Source: Planctomycetaceae bacterium (GTDB taxonomy: Bacteria; Planctomycetota; Planctomycetia; Planctomycetales; Planctomycetaceae). From it: 62,165 nucleotides of DNA. The position numbers were made by a program, and so were the translations under genes. Below the pieces are notes generated by a model. That model searched no databases. It saw nothing but the letters and a program-made list of their open reading frames with translations, and was not told the DNA's origin. Positions within the stretch are counted from its first letter, which is position 1, and each line of letters starts with the position of its first letter. The stretch covers positions 1 to 62,165 of the forward strand of contig PBSL01000012.1 in assembly GCA_002726205.1 (NCBI GenBank), in the 5' to 3' direction. Positions 16,887 through 25,735 of this stretch are shown piece by piece.

Positions 16887-17606
16887 CTACAGCGTCGATT
16901 CCAGGTTGACGTAAGAGAACTCGCACCCGGGCAGTCGCTCACGCAGGCGGGCAATCAATGCCGAGGTGTCTTTGCCGCTGTGACGGTTGAGCACGATCCT
17001 GACCTGGCCACGGTTTTCCTCGATGTCGAATCGTTGCAGGGTGTAGCGACCGGCCAACTCGTCGACGACCGACAACACGCTGGTCTCCTCTTCATTGAAA
17101 TGCTGCTGCGAATCGCCGGTGATGGTCAACAGCAGACTTTGCCGACGCTTGTTTCCCGTGGTGAAATGGACCCCGAGAACAAACACGGTGACCACGACAA
17201 CCAGCGCCACCGCCAGCAGGGGTTGCGATGCTCCCAGTGCGAGGCCGACCCCGATGCACAGGAAGAGGTAAACCAGTTCTTCGGGTTCCTTGATCGCCGC
17301 CCGGAACCTGACGATCGACAGGGCGCCGACCAGTCCCAGCGACAGGGCCAGCGAAGACTTGACGACGGCGATCACGCCGATGGTCACCATCGTCAGCGCG
17401 GGGAAAATCCGGGCCACCGAATCAGCATCCGAAAGCGAGGAGTTGCACCGGCGATAAAGGAACCGGATGTACAGGGCCAGCAGGCCACCAATCAGCAGAT
17501 AGACCGCGATCGTCAGAACCGAGGTGTTTTCCGCGATGGAAATCGACGACTGCAGCTCTTTCCAGGTGAGTTCAGACCAGGCTGCGGGGGCGGGTTCCGG
17601 GTTCAT
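16887..17606 (-). CDS. DUF4956 membrane protein
   Basis: 239 residues from the ATG at 17606. Four or five hydrophobic segments occupy about 25-150. The signature LGLVGALSIVRFRAAIKEP at about 100-120 is characteristic of DUF4956. A soluble C-terminal domain (about 155-239) contains LTITGDSQQH and ends in a strand-rich segment, reminiscent of small regulatory domains. DUF4956 proteins are regularly encoded beside VTC-type polymerases and may anchor or regulate them at the membrane. The role is not proven. It is the first gene of the four-gene minus-strand cluster. The frame runs upstream to 17699, but those residues are not family-like. Confidence 0.82.
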   Translation of the reverse strand: MNPEPAPAAWSELTWKELQSSISIAENTSVLTIAVYLLIGGLLALYIRFLYRRCNSSLSDADSVARIFPALTMVTIGVIAVVKSSLALSLGLVGALSIVRFRAAIKEPEELVYLFLCIGVGLALGASQPLLAVALVVVVTVFVLGVHFTTGNKRRQSLLLTITGDSQQHFNEEETSVLSVVDELAGRYTLQRFDIEENRGQVRIVLNRHSGKDTSALIARLRERLPGCEFSYVNLESTL

Positions 17607-18099
17607 ATCGTTTGCTCTCGTAGTAGTTGTCTGCTCAAAGGCGTGGAGCTCTACCCACCGTTGGGTGCCAGCAACAAGCCGCTCGTGCACAATCGGCAAC
17701 CGGTTTCACCGGCTGACCGTGGGATCTACTGGTTATCGCCGAAATCTCAATCTGTCAACAATACGCAGGTTGTCTACGTTCGTACACAATGGAAGGCGAT
17801 TCTGCGAAAAAAAAGTGGCGACCGCGAGTGAATCAGGGGTCATACGGCTAAGAATCGCAAATTCTGACCGTGTTCACGTTTTCGATGCCGGGGAACAATC
17901 ACGCGACCTGGCAACCTCTGGCCAGCTGAGAGGCGCGAACGGATTGCATGGTTAATCCACCGCGTTGCGGGGAAATGGACATGGTTTTCCGGTCATTTCT
18001 GATCTCGATGGCGAACGGAAACAAAAGCAGAGTGAGTAGCAGGCCGATATGAAGAACCACGCGGTTTAACAGATTCGCGAGGAAGTTGCCGTCCCGCTT
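17607..18099. other. 493-base gap without a convincing gene
   Basis: This stretch lies between the DUF4956 start and the end of the glycosidase-like gene, both on the minus strand. Short open frames exist on the plus strand but lack any family feature. Apart from the weak promoter candidate at 17732-17758, no RNA gene or strong hairpin was seen. Confidence 0.5.
17732..17758 (-). promoter_or_regulatory. Candidate promoter for the DUF4956-VTC-CotH cluster
   Basis: On the minus strand a perfect TTGACA (17758-17753) is followed after 15 bases by GATAAC (17737-17732), about 125 bases before the DUF4956 start. The spacer is short, and the -10 element matches only four of six positions, so this is a weak call. 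Confidence 0.3.
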
Positions 18100-19716
18100 T
18101 CATCGCCGCGGTTTCACTCGAATCTCGATTTCCCACACGACGATCTCTGCAGCACCCTTGTCTGAGCGTTTCGCCAGGCTCACGGCCAGGCTGTTGTCTC
18201 CCGGTCTGAGCCAGTCGTGGCGAAGCGGGAATTCGTGGAGATGGAATGGGCCACAGGGGCGACCTTCATCGGCAGCCAGGCCATCCCGGTCAAAGGTTCT
18301 GCGGATCGAGTCGGTCGGAACGCGGTTGCCGTTGACGGCAACCGTCAGACGGTCGGCGTCTTCAAGTCCCAGGGCACGGAACTGCATCGAGAGTGTTCGC
18401 GGCACCCCGGCGTCGTTCTCGTACAACCGCAACCTCAAGTCACCATCGGCGGTGCCGCTTTTTCGGTTGATCACGCAGCGGTCGTACTTGACGGCACCGC
18501 TGGGAGAACGGTTCTGCCAGAGTGGATAGAAGAGATAGTGGCGATCCCGGGCCGCGAGCGCCTTGGGGTCTCGTAGCTGAGTCATCCATCGCAGTGTCTT
18601 TGGCCAGCCATCGACCAGCCCGCGGGTTCCGCCAGTCCATCGTCGCCAGTTGTACTGGTAGTTGTAGGTGGCAATGCCGGCGGCCCCGGCGGCGTAGTAG
18701 CTGCGGGCCAATGCCCGGTAGTTGGCGGGCGTGATGTTCTCGGGAAAGTTGACCTGTACCAGCGGATGAATCGCGGGATAGATCCGGCAGGCGGTTCCCT
18801 TGCACAGCGACACGAACCGGTCGACTCGCATGTTGAAGTCGGAGAAGAAGAAATCCGACGGGCAGACATAATCGACCAGCCCTTCCTTGATCCAGGTCTT
18901 GACGTCGAACCCCAGCCGGTGGCATTCGGCGAGAGTCTGCGGGACGCGGACCGAGAGCAGAAGTTTGCTGCGACCACGCTTCCTGGCGGCGGCGTCGATG
19001 ATCGCCCGGGCCTTGCGAGTCATCTCGGTCAACAGGGGCGCGTTTTGTACGGCCTCGTCGGTGCGGAACATGTGACACCATCGCAGGTAATCCAGCTCGA
19101 TGCCGTCGATGTCATAGAGCTCGAGTACTTCTCTGATGAACGCCAGGACCCCGTCGCGAACCTTCTCGTGCTTGAAGTCGAGTCCGCCCGGGAATTCCTC
19201 GAGACGCAAGCCGGGGTTCTCGACATAGAATTTCGCGGTTCGAGCCACTCCGTGACGATCGTTCATCCGCAGACAGACCAGAAACTGCATCTGGTTCCTG
19301 CGGCACCGCTTGAGCAGGATTGCCAGTTGATTGTCGCCGGCCTCGTGCAGTGCCTGGAAACCCGGTGCCCGGGTGTGAATCCCTTTGTCGAAGTCGCACG
19401 TCTTGAACCCGGGCACGGGTGATTCGAAACGGACCCACGCGCAGTAGGCCAGTCGGTCGAAACCGGCGCGGGCGTGCTCGTCGAGTGCTGTCTGGATCAC
19501 GCGGCGGACCGACGCCGCATCGAGTGGTTGCTTGTGCTTGCGCCGCTGCTGCAACTGCGACATCCACATTCCCTGTTCATCCCAGTTGATCATCAGCCGT
19601 ACCGGCCGTGAGACGGGGTCGATTTCAGCCGACCCAGCCCACCGACCGCTGGTCAATACGATGAGGGCCGTCAGTGCCAAGCCCAGAAATCGCGGGGAGG
19701 GAATCCGGATCGTCAT
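18100..19716 (-). CDS. Secreted glycosyl-hydrolase-like protein (GHL10-type TIM barrel)
   Basis: 538 residues from the ATG at 19716. A signal peptide covers about 1-30 (FLGLALTALIVLTSG). The barrel contains GFDRLAYCAWVRFESP, FLVCLRMNDRHG, YDIDGIELDYLRWCH and DYVCPSDFFFSDFN, the strand-end blocks of hypothetical glycoside-hydrolase-like families related to GHL10. The Glu-Asp pair in GIELDYLRW is the best candidate for an active-site acid. A beta-rich C-terminal domain of about 130 residues follows. The substrate is unknown. The gene stands alone, divergent from the following plus-strand gene. Long upstream open frame was ignored because the signal peptide fixes the start. Confidence 0.7.
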   Translation of the reverse strand: MTIRIPSPRFLGLALTALIVLTSGRWAGSAEIDPVSRPVRLMINWDEQGMWMSQLQQRRKHKQPLDAASVRRVIQTALDEHARAGFDRLAYCAWVRFESPVPGFKTCDFDKGIHTRAPGFQALHEAGDNQLAILLKRCRRNQMQFLVCLRMNDRHGVARTAKFYVENPGLRLEEFPGGLDFKHEKVRDGVLAFIREVLELYDIDGIELDYLRWCHMFRTDEAVQNAPLLTEMTRKARAIIDAAARKRGRSKLLLSVRVPQTLAECHRLGFDVKTWIKEGLVDYVCPSDFFFSDFNMRVDRFVSLCKGTACRIYPAIHPLVQVNFPENITPANYRALARSYYAAGAAGIATYNYQYNWRRWTGGTRGLVDGWPKTLRWMTQLRDPKALAARDRHYLFYPLWQNRSPSGAVKYDRCVINRKSGTADGDLRLRLYENDAGVPRTLSMQFRALGLEDADRLTVAVNGNRVPTDSIRRTFDRDGLAADEGRPCGPFHLHEFPLRHDWLRPGDNSLAVSLAKRSDKGAAEIVVWEIEIRVKPRR

Positions 19717-19968
19717 GCTCGAGTCCTCTGTGACTTGTCCAAGAATAATGCCCGGCCACTCCCCTGGCAGTTCCGGAAGCTGGTCGGCAGGGCCGTCAGT
19801 TTCACCGGCGGCTGCCGCGGTTTCAACCGGCCGCGCTGTTCGCGGTAAACGCATGTGGGTTTACAGGAAGCCGACGGAAGCTTCTTCTAGATGCGAGGAT
19901 GTCACCGGGAAGTGCGAAACGGGTGATTGCGACCAGCGATTGCTTCTTGCGTTTATGAGAGACTCGAC

Positions 19969-21552
19969 GTGGCCGTGATCTACCGTCTGATCCTGTGTGC
20001 TGCGATTGTCATCGTCGTGTCGGAATTGGCACTTGCCGACGCGCCGCCAAAGCCGGGCAAGTCCAAACCCAAGGTCACGATCTCGAAGAAGACAACCCGT
20101 GTCACCGGCCCGTTGACCCGCGACGGCTACGTGGATTACGCCGGTGCGATCAACGAGCGGACCGGTAAGGGGGTGACCCCGAAGAACAACGCCAACGTGC
20201 TGTTCTGGCGGGCCGTGGGGCCGCACCCGGGTCGTGCGACGATGGAACCGAGGTACTTCGAGTTGATGGGGATGCAGGCCCCGGCGGAACGAGGCCGGTA
20301 TTTCCTTGGTCTCGACGAATATCTGCAGAAGGTCCTTCCCGACACTGCCGCGCGAAAGCAGTTGATCAACGAGGTCAACGAGGAGTTGAACCAGGCGATG
20401 TCGCGACCATGGCAGGCAGGGGAATTTCCTCGAATCGCCCAGTGGCTCAAAGCCAACGAAAAACCACTGTCGGTGCTGGTCGAAGGGACAAGGCGTTCGA
20501 AGTTCTATTCGCCGGTGGTGGTCCCCGCGGAAGCAAAGGGACTGGCGGAGAAGACGCTGTTTGCCGTGCTGCTGCCATTCCTGCAACAGTCGCGAGGTTG
20601 TGCCCGCGCGTTGACGGCCCGTGCCTTGCTGCACGCGCGGGAAGGCCGAACGCGGGCGGCCTGGCAAGATCTGTCGGCCTGCCACCGCCTGGCGCGATTG
20701 ATCGGACAGGGTCCGTTTCTGATCGATGCCCTGGTCGCGTATGCGGTCGAGGCTGTTGCGATCGAGGCCGAGCTGAGATTCATCCAGCACACCCGGCCGA
20801 CCGCGAAGGACGTGGCGAAGTATCTGGGCGAACTGGCGTCGTGGCCACCGGTGGCCAGTGTGGTCGAGAAAATCGAGGTGTCCGAGCGGTTTGCGTTCCT
20901 CGACGTGACACAGATGCTTGCCCGGCACGGATCCAGTCATCTCAAGGAACTGGCCGACTTGACCGGTTCGGATCAGCCGAACCCGTCGGTTTCGAGGTTG
21001 ACGGTGAGTTCGATTGATTGGGACACCGCGATGATCCTGGGCAACCGGTGGTACGATCGCCTCGTGACCGCCTTGCGGAAGCAAGACCGGCGGGAAAGGC
21101 AGGAAACGCTTGCTGGGATCAACGCGGAACTGGAGAAGCTGGCCAGGGAGGTCGTCAAGAACAGGAAACCGCCGAAAACCAGGAAAGCGGCGGGCGAGTT
21201 GATCGGTGGGATCCTGCTGTCGCTGCTGTTTGGTCAGGTCTCGGCTGCACGGCTGGCCGAAGACGAGGCTCTGCAGAGAGAGCGGAATCTGCGAGTGGCA
21301 TTTGCCCTCTCGGCTTATCGCGACCGACGCCGAGTCTATCCCAAGTCGCTGGACCAACTTGTTCCGGAATTCCTGGCGAAGGTCCCCGGCGATCTGATTT
21401 CGGGAAAATCGCTGGTTTACCGTCCGTCAAAAGGCGGCTACCTGTTCTACAGCGTCGGTCGAAACGGAAAAGACGACGGCGGCCGTTCGCGGAGTGACAA
21501 GGACAAAGGCGATGACCTCCGGGTTCGTATGCCGGTCCAGGATGAGGATTGA
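19969..21552 (+). CDS. Secreted planctomycete protein of unknown function
   Basis: 527 residues from a GTG at 19969, which follows a GAGAG stretch; a GTG two codons later or a TTG at 19927 are alternatives. Residues 1-22 form a signal peptide (VIYRLILCAAIVIVVSELALA). The body is helical, with ARALLHAREGRTRAAWQDL and GQGPFLIDALVAYAVEAVA, which resembles a family of large planctomycete proteins without a name. The last 100 residues include ALSAYRDRRRVYPKSLDQL and a YLFYSVGRNGKDDGG-type end, a shape seen at the C termini of pseudopilin-like proteins in this phylum. There is no enzymatic motif. The sulfatase gene starts 45 bases downstream on the same strand. Confidence 0.75.
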   Translation: MAVIYRLILCAAIVIVVSELALADAPPKPGKSKPKVTISKKTTRVTGPLTRDGYVDYAGAINERTGKGVTPKNNANVLFWRAVGPHPGRATMEPRYFELMGMQAPAERGRYFLGLDEYLQKVLPDTAARKQLINEVNEELNQAMSRPWQAGEFPRIAQWLKANEKPLSVLVEGTRRSKFYSPVVVPAEAKGLAEKTLFAVLLPFLQQSRGCARALTARALLHAREGRTRAAWQDLSACHRLARLIGQGPFLIDALVAYAVEAVAIEAELRFIQHTRPTAKDVAKYLGELASWPPVASVVEKIEVSERFAFLDVTQMLARHGSSHLKELADLTGSDQPNPSVSRLTVSSIDWDTAMILGNRWYDRLVTALRKQDRRERQETLAGINAELEKLAREVVKNRKPPKTRKAAGELIGGILLSLLFGQVSAARLAEDEALQRERNLRVAFALSAYRDRRRVYPKSLDQLVPEFLAKVPGDLISGKSLVYRPSKGGYLFYSVGRNGKDDGGRSRSDKDKGDDLRVRMPVQDED

Positions 21553-21597
21553 CAGCAAGGGCGTTTGCCGTCGTCGGGGATGTGTGAGGAAAGGACC

Positions 21598-23085
21598 ATG
21601 AGACTTGTTGTACTGGCGGTTGTCGGTTGTGCCATTGGATTCGGCAGCGCCGCGACTGCCGCAGCGCCGGGTCGGGATCGACCCAACGTCCTGCTGATTG
21701 TCTGCGACGATCTGAACAATCACGTCAGCACAGCCGGTTATCGTCCGATCAAGACGCCGGCATTTGACAGGCTGGCGGCCAGCGGGATGGTCTTTCGTCG
21801 GGCGTACTGCCAGTACCCGGTGTGCGGTCCGTCGCGGTCGTCGTTCCTGACCGGTCTGTATCCCGAGTCAACCGGGGTCATCGACAACCGTACCGACATC
21901 CGCACGGTTCGGCCGGGAACGGTGTCACTGCCGACGCTCTTCAAGAGAAATGGATACTGGACCGGTGGTGTCGGAAAAGTCTTCCACGGCAAGTTCGACC
22001 AGGGAAGCCTGGCCTGGCACGAATTCCACAAGTTCGGGAACGAGCGGAACCCGGTCCAGGAGCAGGCGCGACGGGAATTTGAGGCAAAGAACGGATCGAT
22101 CGACAAGCCCGAGAATCGTCGTGCCTGGCGGCAGAAGTTGCGGTCGCTCCGCAAGCGAAAGAGTGGCCAGACACCGCCCGGCTACGGACCAACCAGCATG
22201 ACCGATGCCGAGCACAAGGATGGCAAGAATGTTCGACAGGTCGCCGGTTGGTTGCGGAAACGAGCCTATGGGACCAGGCCCTTCTTCATCGTCTGCGGAA
22301 TCCAGAAGCCACACGTTCCCTTCTGGGCGCCCCGCAAGTACTTCGACATGTATCCGAAAAAGTCGCTCGTGCCGCCTCTGGCGCCGGCCGACGATTGGAA
22401 AGACATTCCGCAGCGAGCGATGGTCAAGCGATTCGAGGCGTTTGGTTTCAAGCTGGGCAAAACCAACGACGCGTTGAGCCGCAATTACGTCCAGGCCTAT
22501 CACGCCTGTATTTCCTTCATCGACGCGCAGATCGGCCTGCTGTTGGCAACGTTGGAAAGTGAGGGGCTTGCCGACGACACGATCGTCGTCCTGACATCAG
22601 ACCACGGCTATCACCTGGGTGAACACTCGATGTGGGGCAAGGTAACGCTGTTCGAGGAGTGCGCCCGGGTTCCGATGGTGGTTCGCGTGCCGGGACGGAC
22701 TGTTGCCGGGAGTCGGAGTGAATCGCTGGTCGAACTGGTCGATCTGTATCCGACGATCGCCGGGCTGTGCGGGGTCGCCGTACCCGAGGGGCTGCAGGGT
22801 CGGAGTTTTGCCGGCGTGTTGAAAGATTCTCGACGGCCGGCACGTGATTCGGCCTACACCGTGGTGACTCGAGGGAAGCTGATCGGACGCTCGATCCGTA
22901 CCAGGCGGTGGCGGTATGCCGAGTGGGGGTCGGCCACCGAAAATGAACTCTACGACCTGTCGGCCGATCCCGCCGAACACACCAACCTCGCCAGGAAAAC
23001 CGGCTATGGTGAAATCGTGACGAGGCTGAGGGCCGTGCTGAAGGACCGCGAGGCGAGTGGTCGGGCCCAGTACCGCGGGCAATGA
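21598..23085 (+). CDS. Secreted sulfatase, iduronate-2-sulfatase-like
   Basis: 495 residues. The ATG at 21598 follows a GAGGAAAGG ribosome-binding site. A signal peptide ends near residue 24. PNVLLIVCDDLN supplies the first metal-binding Asp pair (37-38). CGPSR at 76-80 is the CxPSR sulfatase signature, whose Cys is converted to formylglycine by a separate maturase. TSDHGYHLGEHSMWGK gives the later metal and substrate residues. The order and the short C-terminal domain (ELYDLSADPAEHTNLA) match the iduronate-2-sulfatase-like branch. It hydrolyses sulfate esters, probably from sulfated polysaccharides in the periplasm or outside. The specific glycan is not evident. Confidence 0.93.
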   Translation: MRLVVLAVVGCAIGFGSAATAAAPGRDRPNVLLIVCDDLNNHVSTAGYRPIKTPAFDRLAASGMVFRRAYCQYPVCGPSRSSFLTGLYPESTGVIDNRTDIRTVRPGTVSLPTLFKRNGYWTGGVGKVFHGKFDQGSLAWHEFHKFGNERNPVQEQARREFEAKNGSIDKPENRRAWRQKLRSLRKRKSGQTPPGYGPTSMTDAEHKDGKNVRQVAGWLRKRAYGTRPFFIVCGIQKPHVPFWAPRKYFDMYPKKSLVPPLAPADDWKDIPQRAMVKRFEAFGFKLGKTNDALSRNYVQAYHACISFIDAQIGLLLATLESEGLADDTIVVLTSDHGYHLGEHSMWGKVTLFEECARVPMVVRVPGRTVAGSRSESLVELVDLYPTIAGLCGVAVPEGLQGRSFAGVLKDSRRPARDSAYTVVTRGKLIGRSIRTRRWRYAEWGSATENELYDLSADPAEHTNLARKTGYGEIVTRLRAVLKDREASGRAQYRGQ

Positions 23086-23171
23086 GGCCACCGCAGTCGA
23101 GCATCGCTTGAGGAGCTGCTCGGTTCAAATCGCGATGGACTGACTGGACATCGTCGGTGTCGAGGAAGGGG

Positions 23172-24548
23172 CTAGAGACTCCATCCCTTACGATACTCCT
23201 TGTGGACGTAAGGATTGAGTTCCGGCATGTTGGTGACCTTCATCGTCTTGCCGTTCCACGCCAATCGGTGGCCCGGTGCGCGTTGGGCCAGTACGCCCAG
23301 CAGCACGGTCTCTGTCAGCGGGCCCGAATAGCTGAAGTTCGACATCGCCGTTGCCTGCCCCTTGCAGGCTGACAGCCATTCGGAGTGATGGCCCTTGGAT
23401 CGCGGCATCGTCATTTTCACCAGGCGGGCTTCTTCGCTCAACTCGTTGGGCAGCAGGTGTGGCATTCCGCCGTGCGAGCCGTGAAAGAGTTTTCCCTTGC
23501 TGCCAATGTACAGCACACCGTTGGTGGGCAATCGGGTGCCGGCCGGCATTTCGGCCGGGGTGGGCGGCATCAGGCCTCCTTCGTGCCAGGTCATTCTTAC
23601 CGGCGGCAGGTTGCCACGGGCAGGGAATTCATAATGGATCATCGCGGCAATCGGGTAGGTTTCGAAGTTGGGTTTGCCGTCGACTTCCGATCCATCCAGC
23701 GTGGTAACCGCTTCGACAGCCGTGGGACTGCCCAGCTTCAGGGCCCACACCGGATGATCGACGATATGACAGCCCATGTCGCCCATGGCACCGGTGCCGA
23801 AATCCCACCAACCTCGCCACTTCGAGGGCGCGTACGAGGGGTGGTAGGGTCGCTCGGCGGCCGGGCCCAGCCACAGGTTCCAGTCCAATGTCGCCGGAAC
23901 CGGTGGTTTGTTTTTCGGGCGACCGATGCCCTGCTTCCAGAGTTTTCCGGCACGATCGGTCCAGGCATGCACTTCCCGCACGTCTCCGATCACACCGGCC
24001 TGGATCCACTCGTTGGTCAATCGGGCGCCCTCGGTCGCATGACCCTGGTTGCCCATCTGTGTGGCAACTCCGTGCTTTTTTGCTGCCAGTGCCAGTTGTC
24101 GAGCCTCGTAGATCGTGTGCGTCAGCGGTTTCTCGCAGTAAACGTGTTTGCCACGACGGATCGCATTCATCGACGCCACGGCGTGGATGTGGTCGGGCGT
24201 TCCCACGGTGACCGCGTCGATGTTGTTTTCTTCCTTGTCGAGCATTCGGCGAAAGTCCTTGTAGACCCGCGCCCTGGGAAATTTCTTGAACGTGCTCGCG
24301 GCGTGAGCCTGGTCGACGTCGCACAGGGCAACGACGTTGGCGCCCAGAGCGGCCATGGCGTTGATGTCGCCCCCGCCCTGGCCGCCGGCACCAATACCGG
24401 CAAAGTTGACCCGTTCGCTTGGCGGCGTGTGTGCGGGACCGCCCAGCACGTGGCGGGGGACGATCGTGAACGACAGGGCCGAGGCCGCGACGGTCGATGA
24501 CAGGAAGCGGCGACGGGAGACGGAAGAGGTGGAGGCTGGTTTCGTCAT
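23172..24548 (-). CDS. Tat-exported Gfo/Idh/MocA oxidoreductase
   Basis: 458 residues from the ATG at 24548, preceded by GAGGAA. The leader SRRRFLSSTVAASALSFT is a clear twin-arginine signal. The Rossmann fold begins at VNFAGIGAGGQGG, with ALCDVDQ binding the cofactor ribose side. YCEKPLTH is the family EKP motif, whose Lys contacts substrate. The C-terminal domain shows the long planctomycete form with WDFGTGAMGDMGCHI. NAD(P)-dependent oxidation or epimerisation of a sugar or inositol derivative is expected; export by Tat implies the cofactor is carried folded in. It is convergent with the sulfatase gene and divergent from the DUF1080 gene. Confidence 0.9.
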   Translation of the reverse strand: MTKPASTSSVSRRRFLSSTVAASALSFTIVPRHVLGGPAHTPPSERVNFAGIGAGGQGGGDINAMAALGANVVALCDVDQAHAASTFKKFPRARVYKDFRRMLDKEENNIDAVTVGTPDHIHAVASMNAIRRGKHVYCEKPLTHTIYEARQLALAAKKHGVATQMGNQGHATEGARLTNEWIQAGVIGDVREVHAWTDRAGKLWKQGIGRPKNKPPVPATLDWNLWLGPAAERPYHPSYAPSKWRGWWDFGTGAMGDMGCHIVDHPVWALKLGSPTAVEAVTTLDGSEVDGKPNFETYPIAAMIHYEFPARGNLPPVRMTWHEGGLMPPTPAEMPAGTRLPTNGVLYIGSKGKLFHGSHGGMPHLLPNELSEEARLVKMTMPRSKGHHSEWLSACKGQATAMSNFSYSGPLTETVLLGVLAQRAPGHRLAWNGKTMKVTNMPELNPYVHKEYRKGWSL

Positions 24549-24737
24549 GCGAGAATTCCTCGAAGTCCGGGGCATTGTCGACAAACCGGGTGCCAGATGG
24601 TTCGTCGGCGCTTCTGGCGTTTTACCATTCTCGGCGACTGATTTCACATGTGGGAGGGGGCCCGGTTGTCCGGCGTGTCGGGAAACTGCAAGATGCAACG
24701 GCGTCGACCGTGAATCACCAGGAACTCCCGGAAACCA

Positions 24738-25550
24738 ATGACCATGACCGCCCTGCCCCGCCTTGCCGTGTTTGCGCTGGTGTTGCTGATCCCGCTGGCC
24801 TCCTCCGCGGCGTTGGCTGCCGGACCGAACACACTTTCCGCTGGAGAGAAATCAATCGGCTTTCAACTTTGCTTCAACGGTCGCACGCTGGCTGGTTGGA
24901 AACACCAGGGGAACTGGGAAGTGAAGAAGGGGACGATCACCCGCACAGGACGCGGGGGCAGTCTGGTGTACCGATCCAGGAAGATCCCGGACAACTTTGA
25001 GCTGCGATTTGAGTGGCGAGTGTCCCCGGGCAGTAACAGCGGGGTGTATTACCGGCCCGGGCAATATGAATACCAGATCCTGGACAACAAGAAGCACATC
25101 GATGGCCGCAACCCGCGGACCAGTGCGGCGTCGCTGTACTTCTGCATGGCTCCCGCACGGGACGTGACCGCGACAGTGGGAACCTGGAACACCGGCCGTA
25201 TCGTGGCCAAGGGGACTGTGATCCAGCACTGGCTCAATGGTCGAAAGGTCATCGACTTCGATTATGCCGATCCGCGATGGAAGGAGAGCGTCGAGTTGCT
25301 CAGGTTGCGTGGGGGCCGGTTGGCCGATCGCGGGGCTTTCCTGAGTCTCCAGGACCACGGGGATCCAGTCTGGTACCGGTCAATTCGGCTGCGGGAGCTC
25401 CCCGCGGGTGAGAAACTGGTCAGCGAGAACATCAAACCGCAACCGCTCACGCCATCCGTCCGCGCCGCCGAGCGGAAAAAACTCAAGGGGATTCTCGACA
25501 GGCGACGAAAGAACGCGGCGAAGAAGGCCGCAAAGAAGAAGGCCGGATGA
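24738..25550 (+). CDS. DUF1080 protein (3-keto-disaccharide hydrolase family)
   Basis: 270 residues with a signal peptide ending near residue 28 (LVLLIPLASSAALAA). The jelly-roll domain contains CFNGRTLAGWKHQG, FELRFEWRVSPGSNSGVYYR and GTWNTGRIVAKG, all typical of DUF1080. Some members of this family cleave 3-keto-glycosides, and others are found with Gfo/Idh/MocA oxidoreductases, which could supply the keto sugar. The neighbour at 24548 fits that picture, although it is divergently transcribed. The last 35 residues are a basic Ala/Lys tail (KKAAKKKAG) of unknown use. Confidence 0.9.
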   Translation: MTMTALPRLAVFALVLLIPLASSAALAAGPNTLSAGEKSIGFQLCFNGRTLAGWKHQGNWEVKKGTITRTGRGGSLVYRSRKIPDNFELRFEWRVSPGSNSGVYYRPGQYEYQILDNKKHIDGRNPRTSAASLYFCMAPARDVTATVGTWNTGRIVAKGTVIQHWLNGRKVIDFDYADPRWKESVELLRLRGGRLADRGAFLSLQDHGDPVWYRSIRLRELPAGEKLVSENIKPQPLTPSVRAAERKKLKGILDRRRKNAAKKAAKKKAG

Positions 25551-25735
25551 CTTGGCAGGCTCGAAAGGCCGTGGCGGAATTGACACGGTTGGCGGGAAAA
25601 ACGAACCGTCGAGGGCTTCGAAACGCCGAGAAGTATTGATATGGGACCAACGATCGTAGTAAAAAGGGTAGATAGAGAGTGCCCTGTAGCGACTACGGGG
25701 ACTCGTCAAAAACAATCCAGTCTGGGAGACAGGGA

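Noticed and set aside
16873-16926. Longer start for the VTC protein
   Set aside because: It would overlap the DUF4956 gene by 40 bases and adds non-family residues; the ATG at 16872 fits the operon spacing.
23115-23140. GGTTCAAATC sequence resembling a tRNA T-loop
   Set aside because: The flanking bases do not form a T-stem, and no acceptor, D or anticodon arms are present.
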